A stretch of DNA of 47,450 nt, taken from assembly GCA_900548115.1 (NCBI GenBank), contig URJL01000011.1:1-47450 (forward strand). The letters are read 5' to 3'. The notes under the pieces were generated by a model. The model ran no database searches, was not told the origin of the DNA, and was given only the letters and a program-made list of their open reading frames with translations. Position 1 is the first letter of the stretch. Each line of letters opens with the position of its first letter. The DNA is from an uncultured Eubacteriales bacterium (lineage in GTDB: Bacteria; Bacillota; Clostridia; Oscillospirales; CAG-382). The translations under genes were made by a program, and so were the position numbers. This document shows positions 36,865 through 45,946 of the stretch, piece by piece.

Positions 36865-39114
36865 ATGAGCAAAATCAAAGATATATGCAAAAAACCGTTA
36901 TTTATCCGAACGGCGGTCATCGCGGCGGCTTTTCTCATCGCGCTTGTCGTTCTGATTTCCAATCTTGTAAAGGAACAGCTGATCCACAACGACGATTACC
37001 GCAAGCTTGCGTTCGATCAGTATACGACCGAGCTTTCGATCAATCCCAAGCGCGGAACGATCTACGATCGGAACATGAAGGCGCTTGCCGTCAGCGCGAC
37101 GGTCGAAAACGTCTATCTGTCGCCGAAGATGATAAAGCCCGAGCAGGAGGAGCTGATCGCCGACTATCTTGCGGAAAAGCTGGATGCGGACAGAGAAAAT
37201 CTTCTTTCGCGTGCGCGCAACAAGAAAAATCAATATTACGTCGTAAAACGTCAGGTCGAACGCGACGTGACCGATGAGATCCGCGCATGGATGACGCAGA
37301 ACGACGTAAGCGAGGGAATTTATTTCGAGGAAAACACAAAGCGCTATTACCCCTACGGTCACCTTGCAAGCCATGTTCTGGGCTTTACCGATTCCGCCAA
37401 CAAGGGCATTTACGGCGTTGAGGCAAAATACGACCATTACTTAAAGGGCGTTCCGGGCAAAGTCATAACGGCGCACAACGGCGTCGGCAAGGATATGCCC
37501 TTTGAATACGAAAGCTTCGTCGGAGCGGAGGACGGAACCAACGTGGTTCTCACCATCGACTGGACGATACAAAGCTTTCTCGAAAAAGCGCTGGAATCGG
37601 CGCTGATCGATACCAAGGCGCAAAACCGTGTGCTCGGTATCGTGACCGATGTAAAGACCGGCGAGATCCTTGCCATGTCGGTGAAACCCGACTACGATCC
37701 GAATTCGCCGTATACCTTGGACGACGCGTCGCAGGCGACCCTTGACGCCTTTACGGGAACGGAGGAGGAGCAGAAAGACGAGCGCCGCAAGCTTCTTGAG
37801 GCTCTGTGGAAAAACAAAGCCGTGACCGAGCTTTACGAGCCGGGCTCGACTTTCAAGCTTGTCACGTCCGCCATCGCGCTTGAAGAGGGAAAAGTGTCCG
37901 AAAACGATACGTTTTACTGCTCGGGAAGCATGCGCATTGCGGGCTGGTCCAAACCGATCCACTGCCATAAGGTCAGCGGTCACGGCACCGAGACCTTCGA
38001 ACAGGGACTGCAAAATTCCTGCAACCCCGTCTTTATGCAGCTTGCCGCCCGAATCGGAAAGAACACGTTTTATAAATATTTCGAAGAATTCGGCTGTATG
38101 GACATCACGGGCATCGATCTTCCGAGTGAGGCATCGGGTATTTACCACTATAATCTTTCGGACTTTAACGATGTCGAGCTTGCGAGTTATTCCTTCGGTC
38201 AGACCTTTACCATCACGCCGGTACAGCTTCTCAACGCCGTGTCCGCCGTGGCAAACGGAGGTTATCTCATGCGTCCGCACGTCGTAAAAGCCTTTACCGA
38301 CGGAGACGGAAACATCGTAAAGACGGTTGAACCGGAGGTCATTCGTCAGGTTGTTTCGGAACAGACTTCTTCGACGATAATGCGCTATCTTGCCAACGGT
38401 ATCGATGTCGGCTCGACCAAAAACGCCTATGTAAAAGGCTACGCCGTCGCCGCCAAGACCGGTACCGCAGAAAAACACGGCGCGGAAAAAGACAAGGCGG
38501 GCAACATTACGCCGTATGTCGGCTCGTGCGTCGCCTTTGCGCCGGCGGACGACCCGCAGGTCGCCATTTTGGTTGCGATCGATACCCCGACGTCGGGACA
38601 GTATTACGGCGGCGTCATTGCCGCGCCCGTCGTTTCGCAGGTGCTCTCCGATACGCTTCCGTATCTGAATATCGCTCCGGTGCTGACCGAAGAAGAAAAG
38701 GAATCGATGGCGGTGTCGGTGGGCGATTATCGCACGCTGAACGTCGCGGAGGCACAGGAAAAGGTCAAAAAGGACGGATTTCAGTGCAAAGTCATGGGCA
38801 CGGGCGACGTTGTAAACGAACAGTTCCCGCGCTTCGGAACGGCAATTTCGGGCAGCGGTATTGTCATTTTGTACACCGGCGGCGAAGCGCCCTCGGACAA
38901 CGTGACCGTTCCGAACTGCATCGGAAAAACAGCGGCGGATGCGAACCGTACCGTTGTCAACAGCAACCTGAATATTTACATGGAGGGTACATACCGCGAG
39001 GGCGTAAACGGAGCGGCGGCGGTTGCCGTGTCGCAAACTCCCGCAGCGGGCGAAAAAGTTATGCCCGGTACGGTCGTAACGGTGACCTTCAAGCATTTGG
39101 ACGGAACAGACTGA
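36865..39114 (+). CDS. PBP2/SpoVD-type transpeptidase with two PASTA domains
   Basis: The 749-residue class B PBP has a membrane segment (about 14-34), a dimerisation domain, and the transpeptidase domain with S-x-x-K EPGSTFK (about 328), SCN (about 384) and KTGTA (about 531). Two PASTA units follow (about 615-680 and 683-745, the second with VTVPNCIGKTAADANR). SpoVD and PBP2b share this layout. As the only PBP in the cluster it could serve division, spore cortex synthesis, or both. It probably cross-links septal peptidoglycan with FtsW. The ribosome site GGAAGGA precedes ATG 36865. Confidence 0.9.
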   Translation: MSKIKDICKKPLFIRTAVIAAAFLIALVVLISNLVKEQLIHNDDYRKLAFDQYTTELSINPKRGTIYDRNMKALAVSATVENVYLSPKMIKPEQEELIADYLAEKLDADRENLLSRARNKKNQYYVVKRQVERDVTDEIRAWMTQNDVSEGIYFEENTKRYYPYGHLASHVLGFTDSANKGIYGVEAKYDHYLKGVPGKVITAHNGVGKDMPFEYESFVGAEDGTNVVLTIDWTIQSFLEKALESALIDTKAQNRVLGIVTDVKTGEILAMSVKPDYDPNSPYTLDDASQATLDAFTGTEEEQKDERRKLLEALWKNKAVTELYEPGSTFKLVTSAIALEEGKVSENDTFYCSGSMRIAGWSKPIHCHKVSGHGTETFEQGLQNSCNPVFMQLAARIGKNTFYKYFEEFGCMDITGIDLPSEASGIYHYNLSDFNDVELASYSFGQTFTITPVQLLNAVSAVANGGYLMRPHVVKAFTDGDGNIVKTVEPEVIRQVVSEQTSSTIMRYLANGIDVGSTKNAYVKGYAVAAKTGTAEKHGAEKDKAGNITPYVGSCVAFAPADDPQVAILVAIDTPTSGQYYGGVIAAPVVSQVLSDTLPYLNIAPVLTEEEKESMAVSVGDYRTLNVAEAQEKVKKDGFQCKVMGTGDVVNEQFPRFGTAISGSGIVILYTGGEAPSDNVTVPNCIGKTAADANRTVVNSNLNIYMEGTYREGVNGAAAVAVSQTPAAGEKVMPGTVVTVTFKHLDGTD

Positions 39115-39140
39115 TATAAAAGTCGGAAAAAACAAAGAAA

Positions 39141-40148
39141 ATGAAACGGACGGTGTTATTCTTGCTGCAAAAAGCAATTTTGTCGGGAGCGATAAGCTTT
39201 CTTTTGACGGTCATTTTGGGACGTATATTGATCCCCGTTTTGCGCAGTATAAAAATGGGTCAGAAAATTTTGGACATCGGTCCGCGCTGGCACAAAAATA
39301 AAGAGGGGACGCCGACCATGGGCGGTATCTTCTTCATCGGCGGCGCGACGGCGGCAATGATCGTGTATGCCGTCGTTGAGGCGGGAACGGGCGCTTTTGA
39401 TTGGCGGCCGCTTGCCGTAAATTACAGCTTTGTCCTTTTAAACGGTCTCATCGGTTTTGTCGATGACCGCACAAAGTTCTTGAAAAAGCAAAACAAAGGG
39501 CTTTCCGCGTCGCAGAAACTGGTTTTGCAATTCGCCGCGGCGGCGGCGTATGTGTTCGCCTTTTATGCGGGACGGCATAACGACACGTCGCTTGCGCTTC
39601 CGTTCACCTCCTTCCGTCTCGAGCTTGGTATTTTCTATTATGTATTCCTGATCGTGGGAATTGTCTTCACGGTCAACAGCGTAAACCTCACCGACGGAAT
39701 CGACGGACTTGCCGCAAGCGTCACGGCGGCGGCATCGCTCTTTTTGTGCGCAATGAGCTGTCGTCTCGAGCTTACGGCGGCAGCTGTTCTTTCGGCGGCG
39801 GTTCTTGGCGGCTGTCTCGGATTTTTTGTCTACAACGCGCACCCCGCCAAGGTCTTTATGGGGGATACCGGCTCGCTCTTTTTGGGTGGCGCGGTGAGCG
39901 CGATTGCCGTCTGGCTTGACAAACCGCTGTTGCTTGTCTTTGTGGGTTTTGTCTATTACCTCGAGGCGATTTCGGTCGTCTTGCAGGTCGCGTCGTATAA
40001 ACTGTTCAAAAAGCGTATTTTCAAGATGAGCCCCATCCATCATCACTTCGAAATGTGCGGCTGGAACGAATGGACGATCGTGGGCGCCGCCGTCGCAGTC
40101 ACCGTGCTGTTATCGGTGCTCGGCTGTTACGGCTATCTGTCCGTCTGA
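39141..40148 (+). CDS. mraY: Phospho-MurNAc-pentapeptide transferase MraY
   Basis: The 335-residue membrane enzyme makes lipid I at the cytoplasmic face. It has GTPTMGGIFFIGG (about 54-66), FVDDRTKFLKKQNKGLSASQKL (the acidic DD pair at about 110), VNSVNLTDGIDGLAA (about 178-192), the MGDTGSLFLGG motif (about 238-248) and PIHHHFEMCGW (about 295-305). All catalytic motifs are present. The ribosome site is weak. There is no murF or murD next to it, which is unusual. Confidence 0.96.
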   Translation: MKRTVLFLLQKAILSGAISFLLTVILGRILIPVLRSIKMGQKILDIGPRWHKNKEGTPTMGGIFFIGGATAAMIVYAVVEAGTGAFDWRPLAVNYSFVLLNGLIGFVDDRTKFLKKQNKGLSASQKLVLQFAAAAAYVFAFYAGRHNDTSLALPFTSFRLELGIFYYVFLIVGIVFTVNSVNLTDGIDGLAASVTAAASLFLCAMSCRLELTAAAVLSAAVLGGCLGFFVYNAHPAKVFMGDTGSLFLGGAVSAIAVWLDKPLLLVFVGFVYYLEAISVVLQVASYKLFKKRIFKMSPIHHHFEMCGWNEWTIVGAAVAVTVLLSVLGCYGYLSV

Positions 40149-40194
40149 TTTTGCACGGCAGTAAACAAATATAAGAAAGGGGAGTCCCGACGAA

Positions 40195-41613
40195 ATGAAG
40201 AATCAAAGTCCGCAAAGCGCGCCGAAGGAATACCGTTTTCGGCGGGGAGTCGACCTTCCTTTCTTAACCTCCATCATCCTTCTTGTCTGCCTCGGAATCG
40301 TTATGGTCGCGACGGCAAGCTATGTGTACGCGGGCTATAAATTCGGCGATAACCTTTACTTTTTAAAACGCCATGTGATCTATGTCCTTTTGGGCTTTTT
40401 CATCATGTATATCCTGTCGCAGATCCCGTATGAAACGGTGCGGCGCTTCACGCCGATCATTTTCATCGTTTCGCTCGGTCTTTTGGGACTGGTACTTCTG
40501 AGTGGCGCGGACGCAAACGGCGCGAAGCGATGGCTGTATATCGGACCGATCTCAATTCAGCCGTCGGAGATCATGAAATTTGCGGTCATTGTCGGCTGTG
40601 CCGATTATATCGACCGTTTTCACGCACAGATAGTCCTTCGCGGTCAGCCCGGATCGTTTCGCAGGATCGTTCTGCCATTCATGTTTTCAGAGGGTTTTGG
40701 CGCGGTCTTTGCGGCGCTCGGTCTTTTCGGAACAAAGCTTGGCGAAAAGCTCGGCGGCGGAACCGAAGAAATTTTGGAAGACGGGACGGTCAATTCTTTT
40801 TACGGCTTTATCCGTTTTTGCGAAAACTTTAAAATGCTGCTGATCCTTATAGGTTTGGCACTCATCGGATTCGGTATTTACCGTGCGATGCGCAGACGGA
40901 TGTTTTTCGAAGCGCCCGATTTTTCCTTCGGTATACTGCCTTTTGCTCTTCTGATCGTCACGGTCGGCGTGCTTTTGGTTTTGGAACCGCATATGTCGGG
41001 GCTTATCATCATCACCGCCATTATCGCCATTATTATGACGGTCGGCGGGTGCAGCTGGCGTTATATCGTCGGCGCGCTCGGTGTGGGCGGAATCGGTATG
41101 TTCGGACTTTTGAACCTTCTGCCGCACTCCAAAGGGCGTCTTGACGTCTGGAAAGACCCCTTCAGCAATATCCGCGAGGGAGGATGGCAGCCCGCACAGT
41201 CGCTGTATGCCATCGGAAACGGCGGACTTTGGGGCGTTGGGATCGGTCAGTCAAGACAAAAGCATCTGTATCTGCCCGAGCCGATGAACGATTATATTTT
41301 TGCGATCCTTTGTGAGGAATTCGGCTTTGTGGGAGCGCTTTTTGTCATTTTGCTCTTTGTTTTCTTTGTCTACCGCGGTATCGTCATTGCCTGCCGTGCG
41401 CCCGACCGATTCTCGGCGCTGGTCGTTTTGGGCATTGTGGCACAGGTGGGCTTGCAGGCACTTTTGAATATGATGGTCGTGACCAACACCATCCCCAGTA
41501 CGGGCATATCGCTTCCGTTTTTCAGCTACGGCGGAAGCTCGCTGATCATCCTCCTTGCCGAAATGGGAGTCGTTCTTTCGATCTCCCGCTATTCCGTTGT
41601 GGAAAAGAATTAA
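40195..41613 (+). CDS. ftsW: Septal peptidoglycan polymerase FtsW (with large internal insertion)
   Basis: The 472-residue SEDS protein has the expected GAKRWLYIGPISIQPSEIMKFA (about 110-131), PHMSGLIIITAIIAI, and the final PFFSYGGSSLIILLAEMGVVL (about 440-460). FtsW is usually about 370-400 residues. Here about 90 residues (roughly 148-240) are inserted after the ADYIDRF segment. They include an extra hydrophobic helix pair (KMLLILIGLALIGFGIYRAM) and a charged loop (KLGEKLGGGTEEILEDG). A good GGGGAG site precedes the ATG. FtsW polymerises lipid II at the septum with its cognate PBP. Confidence 0.93.
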   Translation: MKNQSPQSAPKEYRFRRGVDLPFLTSIILLVCLGIVMVATASYVYAGYKFGDNLYFLKRHVIYVLLGFFIMYILSQIPYETVRRFTPIIFIVSLGLLGLVLLSGADANGAKRWLYIGPISIQPSEIMKFAVIVGCADYIDRFHAQIVLRGQPGSFRRIVLPFMFSEGFGAVFAALGLFGTKLGEKLGGGTEEILEDGTVNSFYGFIRFCENFKMLLILIGLALIGFGIYRAMRRRMFFEAPDFSFGILPFALLIVTVGVLLVLEPHMSGLIIITAIIAIIMTVGGCSWRYIVGALGVGGIGMFGLLNLLPHSKGRLDVWKDPFSNIREGGWQPAQSLYAIGNGGLWGVGIGQSRQKHLYLPEPMNDYIFAILCEEFGFVGALFVILLFVFFVYRGIVIACRAPDRFSALVVLGIVAQVGLQALLNMMVVTNTIPSTGISLPFFSYGGSSLIILLAEMGVVLSISRYSVVEKN

Positions 41614-41646
41614 GACGTATCCGAAAATCAGAATCGAGGGCTTGTT

Positions 41647-42783
41647 ATGCGTGTAATCGTCAGCGGCGGCGGCACGAGCGGTCATATTAACCCCGCTCTT
41701 ACCATAGCCGGTAAAATTCGAAAAGAAGACCCGAACGCGGTCATTGAATATGTCGGAACCGAAAAGGGACTGGAGACAAAGCTTGTGCCGCGCGAAGGAT
41801 ATACCATTCATTATGTGAAGGTGGAGGGACTGAAACGGAAGCTGAGCGCGGAAAATCTGCGCGTCGCGCGCGAGGCGATCACCTCGGTGCGTGAAGCAAA
41901 GGAAATTTTGCGCGCTTTTCGCCCCGACGTGGTTGTCGGCACGGGCGGCTATGTCTGCTGGCCGGTGCTTCGCGCAGCGGCGGCGTTAAAAATCCCGACG
42001 ATCGTACATGAATCCAACGCCGTCCCCGGACTTGCGACGCGTATGCTGTCGCACTTTGTGTCCAAAATTCTTGTAAATTTCAAAGAGTCGGAACAAAAGC
42101 TGCACGTTCCGAAAAGCCGCGTTTTGTGCGTCGGAAATCCCGTAAAGGACGAGATGTTCACGCTGAAAAAAGACGAGTGCCGAAAGAGCCTCGGAATCGG
42201 CTCGGACGAAAAAGTCCTTCTTTCTTTCGGCGGAAGTCTCGGCGCGCGCACCGTCAATAATCTTATGTACGAGCTGATCGAAAACGAAATGCTGCCGCAT
42301 GATGTCCGCATTATCCACGCGACGGGAAGCGGCTATTGGGATAAGGCGCGCGAGCATTTTCTGATGCGCGGTTTTGCTCAGACCGATGAAAACACATTGA
42401 AAAAAGAAAACATCACCCTGCACCGGTACATATACAACATGCCGACCGTAATGGCGTGCGCCGATGTCGTAATCTGCCGCTCGGGCGCGATGACCGTATC
42501 GGAAATTGCCGCTATGGGAAAGACGGCGATCTTTATTCCGTCGCCCAACGTGACCGATAATCAACAGTACGAAAACGCGCATGTTTTGGAAAAAGCGGGC
42601 GCGGCGGCGCTCCTTGAGGAGAAAGACGCAACGGCGCAAAGACTTGCCGACATGGCGAAAGCATTGCTTTCGGATGAAAAAAAGCGCCGCGCCATGGAGA
42701 CAAAAACAAAAGAATTCGTGCATCGCACAAGTCTTGACGAAATATACGGCGTAATCAAAGAGCTTGCCGAAAAGAAAAAATAA
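41647..42783 (+). CDS. murG: UDP-GlcNAc transferase MurG
   Basis: The 378-residue GT-B enzyme converts lipid I to lipid II. It has the glycine-rich start VIVSGGGTSGHINPALTIAG (about 3-22), VHESNAVPGLATRML (about 119-133), FGGSLGARTVN (about 196-206) and the UDP-GlcNAc site CRSGAMTVSEIAAMGKTAIFIPSPNVTDNQQYENA (about 279-313, with the late QYENA). All family motifs are complete. It follows ftsW by 33 bases. Confidence 0.96.
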   Translation: MRVIVSGGGTSGHINPALTIAGKIRKEDPNAVIEYVGTEKGLETKLVPREGYTIHYVKVEGLKRKLSAENLRVAREAITSVREAKEILRAFRPDVVVGTGGYVCWPVLRAAAALKIPTIVHESNAVPGLATRMLSHFVSKILVNFKESEQKLHVPKSRVLCVGNPVKDEMFTLKKDECRKSLGIGSDEKVLLSFGGSLGARTVNNLMYELIENEMLPHDVRIIHATGSGYWDKAREHFLMRGFAQTDENTLKKENITLHRYIYNMPTVMACADVVICRSGAMTVSEIAAMGKTAIFIPSPNVTDNQQYENAHVLEKAGAAALLEEKDATAQRLADMAKALLSDEKKRRAMETKTKEFVHRTSLDEIYGVIKELAEKKK

Positions 42784-42834
42784 AGAAAATCAAAAATTAA
42801 AAATATAAAACAAAGAGAACGGAGGCGGACGGAA

Positions 42835-43695
42835 GTGGAGGAAAACGAACAGAAAAGACTCGAAGAGCTTCGCGCCCGCAACCGCGAGATCACCTGCCAC
42901 AGCGGCGCATTTTCGCCGACCGAGCTGATCGAGAGGGAAAACGTGCGGCGCTATTCGGTCTCGCGCATTTACGGAAAGCTGTTTTTGTTTTTCGGAATGG
43001 TGCTCTTGACAGCGGTGACGCTTGCCGTTTTGGCAGGTGTCTTTCTGCGCGTTGACAATATAACCGTGACCGACGAAACCGATTTTTCCGCCGAGGAGAT
43101 ACGAAAAGCAAGCGGTATTTCGATCGGTCAGAATCTTTTTCTTCTCGATAAAAACGCGGTCGCCCGCCGCATTGCCCGCAATGTTCCCTATGCCGATCAC
43201 ATCGTCGTTTCCAAACGGTATCCGAACGGCGTTCGGATATCGCTTTCGCGCGGCGAAGGCATGTATTATGTGCAAAAAGGCAGAGATTACTACGTTTTGT
43301 CCGAAGAAAAGAATGTTCTTGCCCGCACCGACGATATCGAGTCGATTGAGCTTGCAGGATATGTGCGGCTGGATTCCTCCAAAATTTCCCGCTGTGTCGC
43401 GGGAGAAAAGCTGACCTTTTCGGACGGTGATATGGAGGGAATGTTCGACGAGCTTTGCTCTCTTTTGAAGGATCATGGACTGTTTGGTTTCTGTTCTTCC
43501 ATCACGTTTAACAGTAAATTCGATGTGCGTTTCCTTTATCGCGACAGAATCACCGTGAAGCTCGGCGACCTTTATGACCTGGATATCAAGCTTCGCTTTG
43601 CCGAAAAGATCATGGAAAAGCTCGGCGAAAACGACAGCGGCGAAATCGACGTTTCCGACCGCGATCTGCACGAGGGCGTTTTGACGCTGAATTGA
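42835..43695 (+). CDS. ftsQ: Cell-division protein FtsQ/DivIB
   Basis: The 286-residue protein starts with GTG 42835 after GGAGG. It has a charged cytoplasmic N-terminus, one membrane segment (KLFLFFGMVLLTAVTLAVLAGVFL, about 48-71) and an extracellular POTRA domain (RVDNITVTDETDFSAEEIRKASGI, about 72-135, then KRYPNGVRISL). An FtsQ-type beta domain follows. It links FtsL and the septum PBP in the divisome. Position between murG and ftsZ agrees. Confidence 0.88.
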   Translation: MEENEQKRLEELRARNREITCHSGAFSPTELIERENVRRYSVSRIYGKLFLFFGMVLLTAVTLAVLAGVFLRVDNITVTDETDFSAEEIRKASGISIGQNLFLLDKNAVARRIARNVPYADHIVVSKRYPNGVRISLSRGEGMYYVQKGRDYYVLSEEKNVLARTDDIESIELAGYVRLDSSKISRCVAGEKLTFSDGDMEGMFDELCSLLKDHGLFGFCSSITFNSKFDVRFLYRDRITVKLGDLYDLDIKLRFAEKIMEKLGENDSGEIDVSDRDLHEGVLTLN

Positions 43696-43797
43696 GCGGA
43701 TGTTCACACGGAGTACACTTTTGCCGAGCCGGCTGTGCGACTGCGGCGAAATTGAAATAAAAAATCGAAGAAAAATGCGCTTTTTTCGAAAAAACCC

Positions 43798-43826
43798 TTG
43801 AAAAAATCCGCAAAAAACGGTATTAT
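43798..43826 (+). promoter_or_regulatory. Promoter of ftsZ
   Basis: TTGAAA-N17-TATTAT in the 232-base gap before ftsZ, about 95 bases upstream of its start. It gives ftsZ its own promoter apart from the dcw transcript. Confidence 0.8.
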
Positions 43827-43927
43827 AGTATTGTGTATGCAATAAGAGCGGAAAAAGCTCTTTCCTTTATACCGAATGACTCCCAAAGAGAAAAAGAAAT
43901 GAACTGAAAAATCAGGAGGAATAAAAA

Positions 43928-45055
43928 ATGCCAATGAATTTCGATTCAAACATCAGCAACGATCAGATCATTAAGGTCATCGGCGTGGGCGGTGCCGGAA
44001 ACAATGCGGTCAACCGCATGGTGGAAGCCGGTATCCAGGGCGTTGATTTTATTACGGTCAACACCGATATCAAGGCACTCGAAAAGTCGCTCGCTCCCGA
44101 TAAGATCGTAATCGGCGAGAAAGTTACCCGCGGACGCGGTGCGGGCGCAAACCCCGAGATCGGCGCAAAAGCCGCCGAAGAAAACCTCGACGATATCAAA
44201 AAGGCACTCACCGGCGCCGATATGCTGTTCATCACCTCCGGTATGGGCGGCGGAACCGGTACGGGCGCGGCTCCCATTGTGGCAAAGCTCGCCAAGGAAA
44301 TGGGTATCCTCACCGTCGGTATCGTGACAAAGCCTTTTGCATTTGAAGGCACCCGCCGTATGAAGCAGGCGGAGCTCGGTATCGACAACCTCAAAGAAAA
44401 TGTCGATTCGCTGATCGTTATTCCGAATGAACGCTTAAAGTTCGTTGCCGAAAAGAAGCTGACCATGATCAACGCTTTTGAGATCGCCGACGATGTTCTG
44501 CGTCAGGGCGTTCAGAGTATTTCCGAGTTGATCAAGGTCGTCGGACACATCAACCTTGACTTTGCCGACGTTGTGACCATCATGTCCAACGCGGGTCTTG
44601 CCCACATGGGCGTCGGAACCGGCAAGGGTCAGGAAAAGGCAGAGATCGCTGCCAAGACGGCAATTTCCAGCCCGCTGCTCGAAACCTCCATTACGGGCGC
44701 GAAGGGTATCATTATCAACTTCACCGTTTCGCCCGATATGGGTCTCGAAGAAGTCGACCTTGCTGCCAACATCATTTCGAGCGAAGCCAATCCCGACGCC
44801 AACATCATCTGGGGTGTTGCGTTTGATAAGAACATGGACGATGAAATGAAGATCACCGTCATCGCCACCGGCTTTGACGCGGAAGACAACGCCGCAGCGT
44901 CTGTCTCTGCCGCCCGTACACAGAATGCAGGCTACAACGCCGCGCGCGGTACCGCCGCTCCCGCCGCTGCCGCACCTGCCGAGGAAAAGCCCGCTGCAAA
45001 GCCCGAAGAGGACGTTCTTGACGCTTATTCCGCAATCTTCGGCAGAAGAAAGTAA
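43928..45055 (+). CDS. ftsZ: Cell-division GTPase FtsZ
   Basis: The 375-residue tubulin-like protein has VIGVGGAGNNAVNRMVE (about 18-34), the signature GGGTGTGAAP (about 110-119), FAFEGTRRMKQAE (about 139-151) and the T7 loop NLDFADV (about 213-219). It forms the division ring. AGGAGG stands eight bases before ATG 43928. The C-terminal linker is short and Ala/Pro-rich. The terminal peptide (DVLDAYSAIFGRRK) differs from the usual D-(I/V)-P-x-F-L/I-R pattern that binds FtsA and SepF. Confidence 0.97.
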   Translation: MPMNFDSNISNDQIIKVIGVGGAGNNAVNRMVEAGIQGVDFITVNTDIKALEKSLAPDKIVIGEKVTRGRGAGANPEIGAKAAEENLDDIKKALTGADMLFITSGMGGGTGTGAAPIVAKLAKEMGILTVGIVTKPFAFEGTRRMKQAELGIDNLKENVDSLIVIPNERLKFVAEKKLTMINAFEIADDVLRQGVQSISELIKVVGHINLDFADVVTIMSNAGLAHMGVGTGKGQEKAEIAAKTAISSPLLETSITGAKGIIINFTVSPDMGLEEVDLAANIISSEANPDANIIWGVAFDKNMDDEMKITVIATGFDAEDNAAASVSAARTQNAGYNAARGTAAPAAAAPAEEKPAAKPEEDVLDAYSAIFGRRK

Positions 45056-45063
45056 GTAAAAGC

Positions 45064-45103
45064 AAAAAATTCCCGCAAGCCGCAAGGCTTGCGGGAATTT
45101 TTT
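45064..45103 (+). terminator. Strong terminator of ftsZ
   Basis: An 18-base arm at 45064-45081 pairs exactly with 45086-45103 (core TCCCGCAAGCC, loop GCAA), ending in TTTTTT. Confidence 0.93.
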
Positions 45104-45115
45104 GCTGTGTGGTAT

Positions 45116-45149
45116 AAAACAAAAAGGAAGGCGTGAATCCTTCCTTTTT
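45116..45149 (-). terminator. Terminator of the PAP2/acyltransferase operon
   Basis: On the minus strand AAAAAGGAAGG pairs with CCTTCCTTTTT around a seven-base loop. A T-run is also present on the plus strand, so it may work in both directions. Confidence 0.78.
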
Positions 45150-45193
45150 TAAATGCATTTATATTTGTGAATCGTTCGCCCGTCGGTACTGCT

Positions 45194-45907
45194 TCACTGC
45201 AGCGTGACCGCGCGGCTTGCCTTTCGGCTTCCGGGAAAAACATAGAACATCAGATAGCCGACAAGACAGAAGGGAAGCGCGACGAAAATGTCGAGCACCG
45301 AATGCTGTTTCAAAAAGACGGTTGACAGGCAAATCGAAATATTCAAAAGGTGCGCCGTAAGCTTCCACACGGGCTTCTGTAACCTGCGCGCATGCAAAAG
45401 GGCAAAGGTCGAAGCAAACGATCCGAAAACGTGAACCGACGGACAGACGTTGGTGTTGGTATCGAAACGGTAAAAATGCTCGATAAAGCGGGTGAGCAGA
45501 TTCGTGTTTTCGAAGGTTGTCGGGCGCAGATTCTGCACGGTGGGGAAGACAAAATAGAAGATGAGCGACACCGTGTATGTAAAGATCGTAAAATACATCA
45601 TGCGGCGAAAACCGTCAATGTCATACAGCAGCGTATACAGAAGCATGCCGATAATGTAGGCAAACCACAAGAGATACGGGATCAGAAACCATTCGTTGAA
45701 AGGGATCAGATCGTCGAGACGGCAATACATGGGGTAGTAATCCAGCCCCAGAATCGGCATGACCGCTTCGTAGCCGCGTTCTACATACCCGAAAAGAAGC
45801 CCGTATACGGGCCAGTATAACAGCAAGAGCAGATGACGGAATTCATCGGAACAAAGGTTGTTGAGACGCAATTTCCGATAATCCGCAACCGGACGCAAAT
45901 TTTTCAT
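45194..45907 (-). CDS. PAP2/Aur1-like membrane phosphatase or phosphotransferase
   Basis: The 237-residue protein has about six membrane helices. PAP2-type active-site motifs lie in the second half: NVCPSVHVFGSFAST (C-P-S-x-H, about 155-169) and STVFLKQHSVLDIFVAL (H-x3-D, about 200-215). The layout resembles the inositol-phosphoceramide synthase-like branch. The reaction is probably phosphate removal from, or transfer between, lipid head groups. GGAGTG precedes ATG 45907. It is 39 bases downstream of the CrtO-like gene, so they are one operon. Confidence 0.83.
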   Translation of the reverse strand: MKNLRPVADYRKLRLNNLCSDEFRHLLLLLYWPVYGLLFGYVERGYEAVMPILGLDYYPMYCRLDDLIPFNEWFLIPYLLWFAYIIGMLLYTLLYDIDGFRRMMYFTIFTYTVSLIFYFVFPTVQNLRPTTFENTNLLTRFIEHFYRFDTNTNVCPSVHVFGSFASTFALLHARRLQKPVWKLTAHLLNISICLSTVFLKQHSVLDIFVALPFCLVGYLMFYVFPGSRKASRAVTLQ

Positions 45908-45946
45908 AAACACTCCGAAAGTAACAATAAGGGACAAAAATCGTTT

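Noticed and set aside
37441..39177. A 578-codon minus-strand frame opposite the PBP gene.
   Set aside because: It is Arg- and Val-rich without motifs and lies opposite an intact PBP with all three active-site motifs.
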